The translations under genes and the position numbers were made by a program. A stretch of 64,000 nucleotides of DNA, from the NCBI GenBank assembly GCA_002344205.1, contig DDSZ01000019.1, positions 67,728 through 131,727 of the forward strand, given 5' to 3'. Positions 26,696-35,173 of the stretch are shown piece by piece. Each line of letters begins with the position of its first letter. Position 1 is the first letter of the stretch. A model generated the notes under the pieces. It was not told where the DNA came from. It searched no databases and worked only from the letters and a program-made list of their open reading frames with translations. Source of the DNA: Opitutaceae bacterium UBA2377. GTDB taxonomy: Bacteria > Verrucomicrobiota > Verrucomicrobiia > Opitutales > Opitutaceae.

Positions 26696-27199
26696 ATGAT
26701 GCGCCTTTTGCCCTGGCTCCTTGCCCTTGTGCTCGCCGCCGCGCTCGTGCAGGCCGCCCGCCACCATGCCACCCTGCCGGAGCAGGTGGCCACGCATTTC
26801 AATGCCCGCGGCGAGCCGGATGACTGGATGAGCCGCGACGCCCATGCCGCGTTTCAGGCCGGCCTGGCGCTGTTCATCGCCGCGGTGTTCGCCGGCCTCG
26901 GCCGCTTCATCGACCGGCTGCCGGCACGCTTCATCAACGTGCCGCACCGCGACTACTGGTTCGCCCCGGCCAGGCGCACCGCCTCCCTCCGGGCGGTGGC
27001 GGGCCTGCTTAACGTGATCGGCTGCGCCACGCTCGGGTTTTTCATGTTCGTGTTTCATCACGTCCACCGGGCCAACCTCTCCGGCGGCCGGCTGGAACTC
27101 GAACTCATGCCGCTCATCATCGGTCAATTTTTGCTGATCATGGGGCTGGTGGTTGCCTTTCTCTTCCGCTTCCGGCGTCCGCCCGGGGCGGAGCGTTGA
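26696..27199 (+). CDS. DUF1648-domain integral membrane protein
   Basis: A 167-residue protein with four hydrophobic segments. Between the first two is a DUF1648 motif: LPEQVATHFNARGEPDDWMS, the usual 'LPxxIPxHFxxxGxxDxW' pattern. DUF1648 is found in SdpI-like immunity and permease-associated proteins; its biochemical role is unknown. The start ATG 26696 is followed directly by a second ATG. It is divergent from the PAS kinase (112-base spacer) and ends three bases before the dusB-like start, so it may be the first gene of an operon with it. Confidence 0.82.
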   Translation: MMRLLPWLLALVLAAALVQAARHHATLPEQVATHFNARGEPDDWMSRDAHAAFQAGLALFIAAVFAGLGRFIDRLPARFINVPHRDYWFAPARRTASLRAVAGLLNVIGCATLGFFMFVFHHVHRANLSGGRLELELMPLIIGQFLLIMGLVVAFLFRFRRPPGAER

Positions 27200-27202
27200 G
27201 TC

Positions 27203-28312
27203 ATGCGCATCGGCCCGCACGAACTCCCGACCAGCCTCTTCCTCTCGCCGCTGGCGGGCTACACCAACCTGCCCTTCCGCGTCACGCTGCGCGAACTCGG
27301 TGGCCTCGGCTGGGCCACGACGGACCTCGTCAACGCCCGCTCGCTGCTGGAGCGCAACCGCACCGCCCTCAAGCTCGTCGAATCCTCCGCCGACGACCGC
27401 CCGCTCGCCATCCAGCTCTTCGGCAGCGTGCCGGAGGAAATGCGCGATGCCGCCGTGATGTGCCAGGAGCTGGGCGCCCAGTCCGTGGACATCAACATGG
27501 GCTGCCCCGTGAAAAAAGTCGTCAAGATCGGCGGCGGCTCGGCGATGATGACCGAACTCGACAAAACCGCGGCCCTTGTGCGCGGCATGATCGCCGCCGT
27601 GAATATCCCCGTCACCGCCAAGATGCGGCTCGGCTGGGATGACGACAACCTCACCGCCCCCGACCTCGCCCGCGTGCTCGAGGGCGTGGGCGTCGCCGCG
27701 ATCTTCGTGCATGGCCGGACCCGCGCGCAGGGTTTTTCCGGCACGGTCAACCTCGCCGGCATCCGCGCCGTCGTCCGGGCGGTGAAGACCATCCCCGTCA
27801 TCGGCAACGGCGACGTGACCACGCCCGAAGCCGCGAAGCACATGCTCGACGAGACCGGCTGCGCCGGCGTGAGCATCGGCCGCGGCGCGTTCTACGACCC
27901 GTGGATCTTCCGCCGCACCGCGCATTATCTTGCCGCCGGCGAACTGCTGCCGGAGCCGGATTTCGCCGAGCGCGTGCGCGTGATGCGGCGGCATTTCGCG
28001 CGCTACTGCGAGTTTTACGGCGAAGAACACGGCGCGCGGCTCTTCCGCAAGGTCGCCCCGTGGTATGCCCGGCGCTTCGGGCCGGCGAAGCCCTTCAAGC
28101 AACGCATCATCACCATCCGCTCGCAGGCCGACTTCGAGGCCGCGCTGGCCGAATACACCGCCTGGCGCGCGCAGTTTTGCGATGCCCACGGCGAACTGCT
28201 GCCGCGCTTCGCGCTGGAACCGATGGTCGCCTCGTTCATGCGCACCGACGAACCCGCCGGCCTGAGCCGCACCGCCATCCCCGTGCCCAAGGGCCCGGTG
28301 GACGTTTGGTAG
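27203..28312 (+). CDS. tRNA-dihydrouridine synthase, DusB-like
   Basis: A 369-residue TIM-barrel flavoenzyme that reduces uridine to dihydrouridine in tRNA using FMN and NADPH. Seen: N-terminal FMN site SPLAGYTNLPFR, the DINMGCPVKKV motif with catalytic-type Cys101, AKMRLGWDDDN, the HGRTRAQGF segment and the phosphate-binding IGNGDVTTPEAA and SIGRGAFYDPWIF. C-terminal helical tRNA-binding domain from about 240. It follows the DUF1648 gene after three bases. A degenerate hexamer repeat array begins ten bases after its stop codon. Confidence 0.93.
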   Translation: MRIGPHELPTSLFLSPLAGYTNLPFRVTLRELGGLGWATTDLVNARSLLERNRTALKLVESSADDRPLAIQLFGSVPEEMRDAAVMCQELGAQSVDINMGCPVKKVVKIGGGSAMMTELDKTAALVRGMIAAVNIPVTAKMRLGWDDDNLTAPDLARVLEGVGVAAIFVHGRTRAQGFSGTVNLAGIRAVVRAVKTIPVIGNGDVTTPEAAKHMLDETGCAGVSIGRGAFYDPWIFRRTAHYLAAGELLPEPDFAERVRVMRRHFARYCEFYGEEHGARLFRKVAPWYARRFGPAKPFKQRIITIRSQADFEAALAEYTAWRAQFCDAHGELLPRFALEPMVASFMRTDEPAGLSRTAIPVPKGPVDVW

Positions 28313-28322
28313 CCCTGCCATC

Positions 28323-28372
28323 GTTCTCGTAATCTTTTCCGTTCTCGTTCTCCTTGGAGCGAAAACGGGGAC
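28323..28372. repeat. Degenerate hexamer array with weak inverted partner between dusB and marC genes
   Basis: Five hexamers in register occupy 28323-28352: three exact GTTCTC and two variants (GTAATC, TTTTCC). The segment 28357-28372, read on the opposite strand, also divides into GTCCCC, GTTTTC and GCTC. The whole fills the spacer between two co-directional genes, ten bases after one stop codon and ten bases before the next start. It resembles the heptamer arrays elsewhere in the window in design, but not in sequence. Confidence 0.45.
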
Positions 28373-28381
28373 AAACCATTC

Positions 28382-29062
28382 ATGAACGCCGCCAGCAATT
28401 TCTGGGAACTGATCCTTGGCACCGTCATCGCGCTGCTGCCGCTCATCAACCCGCTCGCCGCCGCGCCCACGTTTCTCGCCATCACCGAGGGCGACACCGC
28501 CGCCCGCCGCAACCAGCAGTTGCGCATGGCCTGCATCTACATGGTGGTGATCCTCGTGAGCTTCCTGATCGGCGGCACCTTCATCATGAGCTTCTTCGGC
28601 ATCTCGATCCCCGGGCTGCGCATCGCCGGCGGGCTGCTGGTGGCCGGCATCGGCTCGGGCATGCTCATGGCCGCCCCCCGCGACCCCGTGCAGAGCAACA
28701 AGGAAACCGAAGCCGCCCGCGCCAAGCGCGACATCGCCTTCTCCCCGCTCGCCATGCCCATGCTCAGCGGACCGGGCGCGATCGCCGTCACGCTGGGCTT
28801 CACCTCGCTGGCCACGGACTGGACCGACTACGTCGCCATCATCATCGGCATCCTCATCGTCGCCGCGATCATCTACTCCACGCTCCGGATCTCGGGCAAG
28901 ATCGTGCGCGTCATCGGTGCCACCGGTATGAACGCACTGACCAAGGTGATGGGGTTCCTGATCCTCTGCATCGGCATCCAGTTTGTCGTCAACGGCGTGC
29001 TCGGCATCGCCACCGACCCCGCCCTGATCCGCGCCATCCGCGCCGCCGCCATCGGGCACTGA
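28382..29062 (+). CDS. MarC family (NAAT) integral membrane protein
   Basis: A 226-residue protein with six predicted membrane helices, typical of the MarC/UPF0056 family (about 200-220 residues). Seen: LLPLINPLAAAPTFLAITEG near the N-terminus, the AFSPLAMPMLSGPGAIA repeat and the matching C-terminal region. The family was named after the E. coli mar locus and is sometimes listed as amino-acid transporters; its function is not established. A GGGGA element about ten bases upstream can serve as ribosome-binding site. It sits between dusB and the rhamnosidase gene and shares their direction. Confidence 0.9.
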   Translation: MNAASNFWELILGTVIALLPLINPLAAAPTFLAITEGDTAARRNQQLRMACIYMVVILVSFLIGGTFIMSFFGISIPGLRIAGGLLVAGIGSGMLMAAPRDPVQSNKETEAARAKRDIAFSPLAMPMLSGPGAIAVTLGFTSLATDWTDYVAIIIGILIVAAIIYSTLRISGKIVRVIGATGMNALTKVMGFLILCIGIQFVVNGVLGIATDPALIRAIRAAAIGH

Positions 29063-29120
29063 CCGCCGCCGCTCCGGGCTGGACCACGCACCCGCCCTGC
29101 GGCTTAGTCCCGCCTGCCCC

Positions 29121-31526
29121 ATGAAACGTCCCGCCGCCGCCACGCGCGAAACCCGCATTTTTTCCCGCTCCCTCTGGATCTGGCCCTACGACAACCGCTG
29201 GGATCTCCACAACGCCTACGCGCTCTTCCGCCACGGTTTCACGCTCGACCGCGTGCCGCACCGCGCGCCGCTCTTCATCACGGCCGACCAATCCTACCAG
29301 CTCTGGATCAACGGCGCCTTCGTCGGCCGCGGACCGGCGCGCGGCTTCCAATCGCACTGGCCCTATGACGAGATCGACGTCGCCCGCTGGCTCGTGCCCG
29401 GCCGCAACATCATCGCCGTCCGCGCGCACAATCCGGGCTTCAGCAACTTCCAATACCTGCACCAGGGCTACGCCGGCCTGCTGGTCGCCGCGCGCTGGGG
29501 CCGGGTGAAAATCCAGACCGACCGCACCTGGCAATGCCTGCCCCAACCGGGCATCCGGCGCGACATGGTGCATGCCAGCCTGCAGCTTTTCCCGCAGGAA
29601 AATTTCGATGCCCGTGCCTGTCCCGCCGGCTGGATGAACTCCGACTTCGACGACTCCGAGTGGGGCGTTGCTTCACCCCATGGGCCGGCCTTCGGCCACC
29701 TGCCCTGGGCTTCGCTCGAGCCGCGCGGTATTCCCCCGCTCTTCGAGGTGGCGGAACGGCCGGGCCGGATTATCGGCGAAGGCGAAGGCAACTGTGCTCC
29801 CGGCTGGGAGGACAGCCGCAACCTCTACCTGCTTCGGCAAACCGAGGACCACGGCCACCGGCCGGTGACCGCCAAGCTGGCCGAGGCTGCGGCCGTCACT
29901 GGAGCGCCGGTCGGCCTGTTCGCCGCCGGTTTTGAGGTGCCCGCAACCGGTGCCGGCCGGTTCCGGAGCTACCTCATCGATGTGGGCCGGCCCGTGGTTG
30001 GAAATTTCTCCGTCACGGCCAGCGGCGCACGCGGCGGCGAAGTGGTGGACTTCATCTACACCGAAACCGTTGACCCCGTCACCCTGCAGCCCGACCTGCG
30101 GTTCCCCGACGGCAGCAGCGTCGCCTTCAGCGGCCGGCTGATCTGCCGCACCGGGCGGACCGAACATCAGTTCTACCATCCCTATGGCTTCCGGCACGTG
30201 ACCGTCACCGTGCGCAACACCACGGCACCGCTGCACCTGTCGCTCTGCCTGCGCCGCACCGGCTATCCGGTGGAACGCCGCGGCCGATTTCAGAGTTCCG
30301 ATCCCGTGCTCGAGCAGATCTGGGAAACCTGCGCGTGGTCGCAGCAAAACTGCATGCTCGACGCCTACGTGGACACGCCTTGGCGCGAACAGGCCCAATG
30401 GTGGGGCGACGCCCGGGTGCAGGCGTGGAACACCTTCCACCTGAGTGGCGACGCCCGCCTCTTCCGCCGTGGCATCGCCCAGATCGGCGCGCAGACCACC
30501 GCCGACGGCCTCACCTACGGCCACGCCCCGACCATGGCGCACAACTGCGTGCTGCCCGATTTCACGCTCATCTGGATGCTCACGCAGTGGGATTATTATT
30601 GGCAGACCGGCGACCTGCAGCCTTTCCGCGACCAACGTGCCGGCATCGAGCGCGCGCTCGCCTATTTTGCCGCCCACACCGGCAAAGACGGACTCGTGAC
30701 CCACGATCCGCGCTACTGGCTGTTCCTCGACTGGACCGAACTTTTCAAGGACGGCGCGCCCAGCATCCTCAACCTCTGGCTGCTGCTCGCGCTGGAGCGC
30801 CTCGCGGCGCTGCACCGGCTCAACCGCGATGCCACGGCCGCAAACCGCTGCGGACGCTGGGCGAAGCAGTTGCGCGCCCGGCTGGTCAAGCTCGTGGATC
30901 GCCGCGGCCTCATGCGCGACGGCCGCAACCGGCAGGGCCGCATCGTTGGCAGCACGTCGCCGCACGCGCAGGTGCTCGCGGTGATGGCCGGCCTCGCGCC
31001 CAAGGCCGAGCCCGTGATGGTGAAATTCCTCCTCGATTACCTGCGTGATGAATCGGGCCACCGGGCCCGGCCGAGCGCCTACTGGATTACCTACTTGTAT
31101 TCGCTGCTCGCGGCCCGCGGACACGGCGCCGAAGTCGTGGCCCACCTCCGGCCGCGCTGGGCACCGATGATCGCCTACGGCTCCACCTTCGAGATTTTCG
31201 GCGACACCGCGGCCTTTGCCGCCAGCCGCTCGCACGCCTGGTCGGCGCATCCGCTGTTCCACCTCATACAGATCATCGGCGGCGTGCGTCAGACGGCCCC
31301 GGCGTGGCGGGAGGTCGGCTTTGCGCCAACGTTCGTCGGCCATTCCGGCGGTGCCACTTATCCGACTCCGCAGGGACTCATTGTCAGCGCGTGGCACCGC
31401 GAAAGTTCCGTCACCCGGGTCTCGCTGAAGCTGCCGCGCGGCGTCACGGCCACGGTTTCCCTGCCCGGTCGCCGGACGGAAAAAATCACCGGCCGGCGCG
31501 TATGGACGCTGCCCGGCGGTGGCTGA
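29121..31526 (+). CDS. GH78 alpha-L-rhamnosidase-like glycoside hydrolase (no signal peptide)
   Basis: 801 residues. An N-terminal beta-sandwich region (LWINGAFVGRGPARGF) precedes an (alpha/alpha)6 barrel and a C-terminal beta domain (SLPGRRTEKITG). The GH78 acidic cluster is intact: Asp418, Glu423 and Asp430 in DTPWREQAQWWGD, the same spacing as Asp567, Glu572 and Asp579 of Bacillus RhaB. Glu691 in STFEIFG is a candidate for the fourth acidic residue. Such enzymes remove terminal alpha-L-rhamnose. No signal peptide was seen, so it probably acts in the cytoplasm on imported oligosaccharides, or another signal is used. No rhamnose catabolic genes are adjacent. Confidence 0.88.
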   Translation: MKRPAAATRETRIFSRSLWIWPYDNRWDLHNAYALFRHGFTLDRVPHRAPLFITADQSYQLWINGAFVGRGPARGFQSHWPYDEIDVARWLVPGRNIIAVRAHNPGFSNFQYLHQGYAGLLVAARWGRVKIQTDRTWQCLPQPGIRRDMVHASLQLFPQENFDARACPAGWMNSDFDDSEWGVASPHGPAFGHLPWASLEPRGIPPLFEVAERPGRIIGEGEGNCAPGWEDSRNLYLLRQTEDHGHRPVTAKLAEAAAVTGAPVGLFAAGFEVPATGAGRFRSYLIDVGRPVVGNFSVTASGARGGEVVDFIYTETVDPVTLQPDLRFPDGSSVAFSGRLICRTGRTEHQFYHPYGFRHVTVTVRNTTAPLHLSLCLRRTGYPVERRGRFQSSDPVLEQIWETCAWSQQNCMLDAYVDTPWREQAQWWGDARVQAWNTFHLSGDARLFRRGIAQIGAQTTADGLTYGHAPTMAHNCVLPDFTLIWMLTQWDYYWQTGDLQPFRDQRAGIERALAYFAAHTGKDGLVTHDPRYWLFLDWTELFKDGAPSILNLWLLLALERLAALHRLNRDATAANRCGRWAKQLRARLVKLVDRRGLMRDGRNRQGRIVGSTSPHAQVLAVMAGLAPKAEPVMVKFLLDYLRDESGHRARPSAYWITYLYSLLAARGHGAEVVAHLRPRWAPMIAYGSTFEIFGDTAAFAASRSHAWSAHPLFHLIQIIGGVRQTAPAWREVGFAPTFVGHSGGATYPTPQGLIVSAWHRESSVTRVSLKLPRGVTATVSLPGRRTEKITGRRVWTLPGGG

Positions 31527-31536
31527 AGTCGCCGGC

Positions 31537-32766
31537 CTATTTGCGCGAGACCGTGGCGCCGGTGCGGTCTTGGAAGATCAGCACCTTGGCTTCATTGTCC
31601 GCTTTCACGAAGACGATGCCCAGCGCCTGATCGATGGTTTCACCGGCACGGTAGGTGCGACCGTTGATCAGGGCCCGCGAAGGCGTGCCCCAAGAAATCC
31701 CGCTGACAGTCAGCCCGGCGACATAGTTGCGAAACTCCTGGCTGGCTTGGGCCGTCGAGGCAATTTGCGCGGGTGAAGCCCAAGTCGTGGCGCGAACCCC
31801 CGGTGCGATTTGCGCCTCGGTGCCCACCGGTTTGGCCGCCGGCTCGGCCGGCTTTTCGCCGAGTTGCCCGGGCAGCGGCGTATCGAGAAAGCGGCGCTCC
31901 GGGATATCCTCGCCCGCGGCCACCGCATCAATCCGGTCCTGTTCGCGGTCGCGCCGGGCGGTGACTGCATTCTGGGCCTTGTCGATCATCGCTCCGGGCA
32001 TGGCGGCAAGTTGGTTGATAGCTTCCGAAGGCGTGACGGTCGCCGGCTTGGCCACCGTAGCGCTCGGCGCCACCGGCACACCGGCGGCAGGTTTGGGGCC
32101 ATACATTTCCCAGCCAAAATAAAGTCCTCCACCCACCAGCAGCACCGCGGCGATGCCGCCCAGCACCATCAGTTTTTTCTTAAGCGCGGCCGCCGGAGGC
32201 GGCGGGCGCTTGACCGGAGGAGGAGGCGGCGGTGGCACTTCACCCGCCGGAGCTTCTTCCACGGCCAAGGGTGGCGGCAGTCCGGCGGCAGCAGCCGTGG
32301 CAGGCGGTGGCGCAGCCTTTGCCACCGGCGGCTGGCTGGCTGCACCGGCCGTCTTGGGTTTCAGTTTAAATTTGGGCGCTTCCTCGGCGGCCGGAGCCTC
32401 GGCCGGCGGAGGTGGCGGGGCTTCTGCCGCAGGGGCAACGGCTGCGGGCTCGGCCGGCGGGCTTGCGGTTTCTTCCGCTTTTGCGGCCGCCTCGGGTTCG
32501 GCGCTTAAGCGGGGCTTGAGTCGTGGTTTTTCCGGTGCAACCGGGCTTTCCGGTGCCGGCGCTACGGGCGCTGGTTCCGCCGCCGGTTGGGGTTGGGGCT
32601 CGGCCGCCAGTTTCGGTTTGAGCCGCAGTCGGCCCGCCCCGGCTTCGGTCTCCGGGCCCGCTTCCGTCGGCGGGGTCGCAGGCGCGGCGGGGGTCGCAGG
32701 AGTCTCTCCACCTTCGGGGCGCAGACGGGGCTTGAGGCGCAGCGGAGCAGGAGACTCGTCACTCAT
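31537..32766 (-). CDS. Pro/Ala-rich single-pass membrane protein with repeated LKPRL-type motif
   Basis: From ATG 32766, 409 residues. The first 195 are low-complexity Pro/Ala/Glu with four copies of a basic motif: LRLKPRL at 9-15, LRLKPKL at 47-53, PRLKPRL at 81-87 and KFKLKPK at 132-138. A transmembrane helix follows at about 199-217. A linker precedes a C-terminal domain of about 60 residues (SGISWGTPSRALINGRTYRAG) that resembles the GspB/PilP-type C-terminal fold of secretion or pilus proteins. Predicted topology: repeats in the cytoplasm, folded domain outside. Function unknown; the repeats look like docking sites and the end like an assembly-machine adaptor (inference). No secretion genes are adjacent. 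Confidence 0.82.
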   Translation of the reverse strand: MSDESPAPLRLKPRLRPEGGETPATPAAPATPPTEAGPETEAGAGRLRLKPKLAAEPQPQPAAEPAPVAPAPESPVAPEKPRLKPRLSAEPEAAAKAEETASPPAEPAAVAPAAEAPPPPPAEAPAAEEAPKFKLKPKTAGAASQPPVAKAAPPPATAAAAGLPPPLAVEEAPAGEVPPPPPPPVKRPPPPAAALKKKLMVLGGIAAVLLVGGGLYFGWEMYGPKPAAGVPVAPSATVAKPATVTPSEAINQLAAMPGAMIDKAQNAVTARRDREQDRIDAVAAGEDIPERRFLDTPLPGQLGEKPAEPAAKPVGTEAQIAPGVRATTWASPAQIASTAQASQEFRNYVAGLTVSGISWGTPSRALINGRTYRAGETIDQALGIVFVKADNEAKVLIFQDRTGATVSRK

Positions 32767-32854
32767 GGCGCCCACTGTTGGCGATTTTCGGCCGGCATGA
32801 AACCAAAAAGATTCGCTCGCGGTCACCGTGGTAACAATTTCAATGCTCCCAACC

Positions 32855-33118
32855 ATGCCCGACTTCAAACGCACCGTTCTCCTCACCCTGGTCCTCGCCA
32901 CCCTCGGCCTTGCCGGCTGCAGCAGCCTGACCAAGGAAGGCCGGGCCGAGCGCAAAAAGAATGTCGCCCTCGAGGTGGAGGAAGGCTTCCGGCAGCGCTG
33001 GATCGAGCAGCGCGCCGTCACGCTGGTCAACCGCGGCGTCTCCCCCGATCTGGCCCGGGCGCAGGCGATCGAGGAGTTCCGGCTCAACTACGGCTACACC
33101 CGCGCCGCCGGGCAGTGA
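32855..33118 (+). CDS. Small lipoprotein of unknown function
   Basis: 87 residues from ATG 32855, with a lipoprotein signal (TVLLTLVLATLGLAGC) whose LAGC lipobox predicts lipidation at the Cys near residue 22. An ATG at 32843 is also in frame. The mature part is charged and helical (RAERKKNVALEVEEGFRQRW, then DLARAQAIEEF). No family was recognised. Its stop overlaps the GTG start of the rarD-like gene, so the two are co-expressed. It is divergent from the Pro-rich membrane protein with 88 bases between starts. Confidence 0.82.
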   Translation: MPDFKRTVLLTLVLATLGLAGCSSLTKEGRAERKKNVALEVEEGFRQRWIEQRAVTLVNRGVSPDLARAQAIEEFRLNYGYTRAAGQ

Positions 33119-34035
33119 GCACCGCCCCGTGGCGGGCCGTGCTCGCCGCCCTCGCCTGCTACCTGATGTGGGGGCTGGTGCCGCTTTACTGGCGCCCGCT
33201 CGCGGCGGTGGACGCCCATGAGCTCATCGCCCACCGGTTGTTGTGGTCCTTTCTTTTCCTCGCGCCGGTGCTCGGTTGGCTGGGCGGCTTCCGCGAGGTG
33301 GTCGCCGCCTTTCGCTCGCCGCGCGCCCTGGCCCTGAACCTGACAAGCGGGCTGCTGCTGACGGCCAACTGGCTCATCTACGTATGGGCGGTCAATGCCG
33401 GGCATGTCATCGAGTCGAGCCTGGGCTACTTTCTCGTGCCGTTGGTCAACGTGGCCTTGGGCCGGCTGGTGCTGCACGAGGCGCTCCGCCCGGTGCAGTG
33501 GCTGGCCATCCTGCTCGCCACCGCCGGCGTGGCGCTGCAATTGCTGCAGCTCGGCCGGCTGCCGTGGATCGCGCTGGGGCTCGCGGCCTCGTTCGGCACC
33601 TACGGTTTGCTCCGCAAACAATCCCCGCTGGGGCCGCTCACCGGACTCACCGTGGAGACGTTGCTGCTCGCCCCGCTCGCCGCGGGCTTCCTGCTCTGGC
33701 GCGCCGCCGCCGGCACCGGTGCTTTGGGCTACGCCCCGTGGAGCACCCAGGCGCTGATTCTTTGCGCGGGTGTGGTCACCACCGTGCCGCTGTTGCTCTT
33801 CGCCTACGGCGCGCGGCGGCTGCGGCTCACCACGCTGGGATTGCTGCAGTATGCCGCGCCCACCGTGCAGCTGGCCCTCGGGGTCTGGGTTTATCGCGAA
33901 ACCTTCGACCACGCCCGGGCGCAGTCCTTCGCGCTGATCTGGACGGCACTCGTGCTCTACACCGCCGACACGTTGTGGCGGCAGCGGCGGCACATCGCCC
34001 TCAATCGGATTTCGCCGCCAACAGGTGCATCATGA
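33115..34035 (+). CDS. RarD-type DMT permease
   Basis: A 306-residue membrane protein starting at GTG 33115, within the stop codon overlap of the lipoprotein gene. It has about ten membrane helices and the RarD signature N-terminus: CYLMWGLVPLYWRPL followed by ELIAHRLLWSFLFL. RarD proteins were named in connection with chloramphenicol sensitivity; their substrates are not known. The last 35 bases overlap the end of the FKBP gene on the opposite strand. Confidence 0.9.
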   Translation: MSTAPWRAVLAALACYLMWGLVPLYWRPLAAVDAHELIAHRLLWSFLFLAPVLGWLGGFREVVAAFRSPRALALNLTSGLLLTANWLIYVWAVNAGHVIESSLGYFLVPLVNVALGRLVLHEALRPVQWLAILLATAGVALQLLQLGRLPWIALGLAASFGTYGLLRKQSPLGPLTGLTVETLLLAPLAAGFLLWRAAAGTGALGYAPWSTQALILCAGVVTTVPLLLFAYGARRLRLTTLGLLQYAAPTVQLALGVWVYRETFDHARAQSFALIWTALVLYTADTLWRQRRHIALNRISPPTGAS

Positions 34036-34462
34036 ACACCAGCGTGGCATTGCGCGGAATAACCGGCGGCTGACCCCGTGAGCCATAAGCCAGTTCCGGC
34101 GGGATGATGACGAGCCACTTGTCGCCCGGCCGCATGCGCTGCAGGATCTGGTCCCAGCCGTGGATGACATGGCTCCGGCCCAGCCGGAAGGTCAGCGGAT
34201 CCTTGGGGTCCTGCTTTTGGTCAAAAGTCTGCCCATTCACCAGCCGGCCCACGTAAAGCACCGACACCATCTGGCCGGGCTTGGCGGTCTCACCGGCACC
34301 TGCCTCGATTACCACGTAACGGATGCCCGTGGTGGTCTTGATCGCGTCGGGGAAATTTTTCTCCACCCACTCCAGATCATCGGGCGGCAACTTCTCCCGC
34401 TGGGCTTGGAGCGCAAGCGGCAGCACACAGCAACAGAGGGCAAGACAAAGACGGCGAAGCAT
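34001..34462 (-). CDS. Exported FKBP-type peptidyl-prolyl cis-trans isomerase
   Basis: 153 residues with an N-terminal signal peptide (about 1-20, ending LALQA). A single FKBP domain covers about 45-150: MVSVLYVGRLVNGQTFDQ, the HVIHGWDQILQRMRPGDKW hallmark and IPPELAYGSRG. FKBPs catalyse proline isomerisation during folding of exported proteins. It is probably the last gene of a minus-strand unit with the uracil-DNA glycosylase ten bases upstream. It overlaps tail-to-tail with the RarD-like gene. Confidence 0.93.
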   Translation of the reverse strand: MLRRLCLALCCCVLPLALQAQREKLPPDDLEWVEKNFPDAIKTTTGIRYVVIEAGAGETAKPGQMVSVLYVGRLVNGQTFDQKQDPKDPLTFRLGRSHVIHGWDQILQRMRPGDKWLVIIPPELAYGSRGQPPVIPRNATLVFMMHLLAAKSD

Positions 34463-34471
34463 GCCGGTGTT

Positions 34472-35113
34472 TTAGACCAACGAACCGCCGGATGGCACGG
34501 ATTTTTTGATGGCAGGATGCGCCGCGACCCGTGCCAGCGCGCGGTGGAGCAGGGTTTTGCCCGGCTCCATCCGGTGCCAGGGCGAGGCGCCCGAGGGATG
34601 CGGCAGCGGGATGCAGTCCACCGCGTGGCCGCGGTAGGTAATCGGGAACGCCCGCCCAATCGTGTCGTTGAGCGGCGCGGGCGGCAGGAATTGCGTGATG
34701 GCCAGCTTGCCTACCGGCAGGACCAGGGTGGGACGCAGCAGCGCAAACTCCCGCTCCAGCCAGTGCGCGCAGTTGGCAATCTCTTCGGGTGCCGGCACGC
34801 GGTCGCCGCCCTCGGGCCGCTTGCCGGGGAAACACCGGCACACCGCCGCAAAGTAAATACGGTCGCGCACCTCGTCCTCCGTCCAGCCGAGCGCACCATG
34901 AAACCACTTGAAGAGCGTCTTGCCCGCGGTCCACGCAAAAGGCCGGCCGAGCTTCGGCTCCTTGTCGCCCGGTGCCTGCCCGACGAGCAACACCCGTCTC
35001 GCTACCGGGCGGCCGACGACCACGGGCCGGTGCATGCCCGGGCAGCGCTTGCACGCGCGCAGCACGGCGAGATGTTTTTCGACAGCGGAGACGGAAACGG
35101 TTGCAGCAGCCAC
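34472..35113 (-). CDS. Uracil-DNA glycosylase family protein (family 4/5, 4Fe-4S type)
   Basis: 213 residues from GTG 35113. Motif A is GQAPGDKEPKLGRPFAWTAG and motif B is HPSGASPWH, both typical of thermostable/iron-sulfur uracil-DNA glycosylases. Cysteines placed to hold a 4Fe-4S cluster are seen in CKRCPG, AVCRCFPGKR and NCAHWLE. The enzyme removes uracil (or related deaminated bases) from DNA at the start of base excision repair. The Gln in GQAPG, where family 4 often has Glu, makes the exact subfamily uncertain. It lies between the FKBP gene and the RNA helicase gene on the same strand, 60 bases after the helicase stop. Confidence 0.9.
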   Translation of the reverse strand: MAAATVSVSAVEKHLAVLRACKRCPGMHRPVVVGRPVARRVLLVGQAPGDKEPKLGRPFAWTAGKTLFKWFHGALGWTEDEVRDRIYFAAVCRCFPGKRPEGGDRVPAPEEIANCAHWLEREFALLRPTLVLPVGKLAITQFLPPAPLNDTIGRAFPITYRGHAVDCIPLPHPSGASPWHRMEPGKTLLHRALARVAAHPAIKKSVPSGGSLV

Positions 35114-35173
35114 GCAACAGACGGATGAGACCGGATGCCTCGTGGGGAAACAAGAAAATGACTGGCGCGCGGC

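Noticed and set aside
26567..29158. An 863-codon open frame on the minus strand
   Set aside because: Antisense to the DUF1648, dusB and marC-like genes; the product is His/Asp/Gly-rich without motifs.
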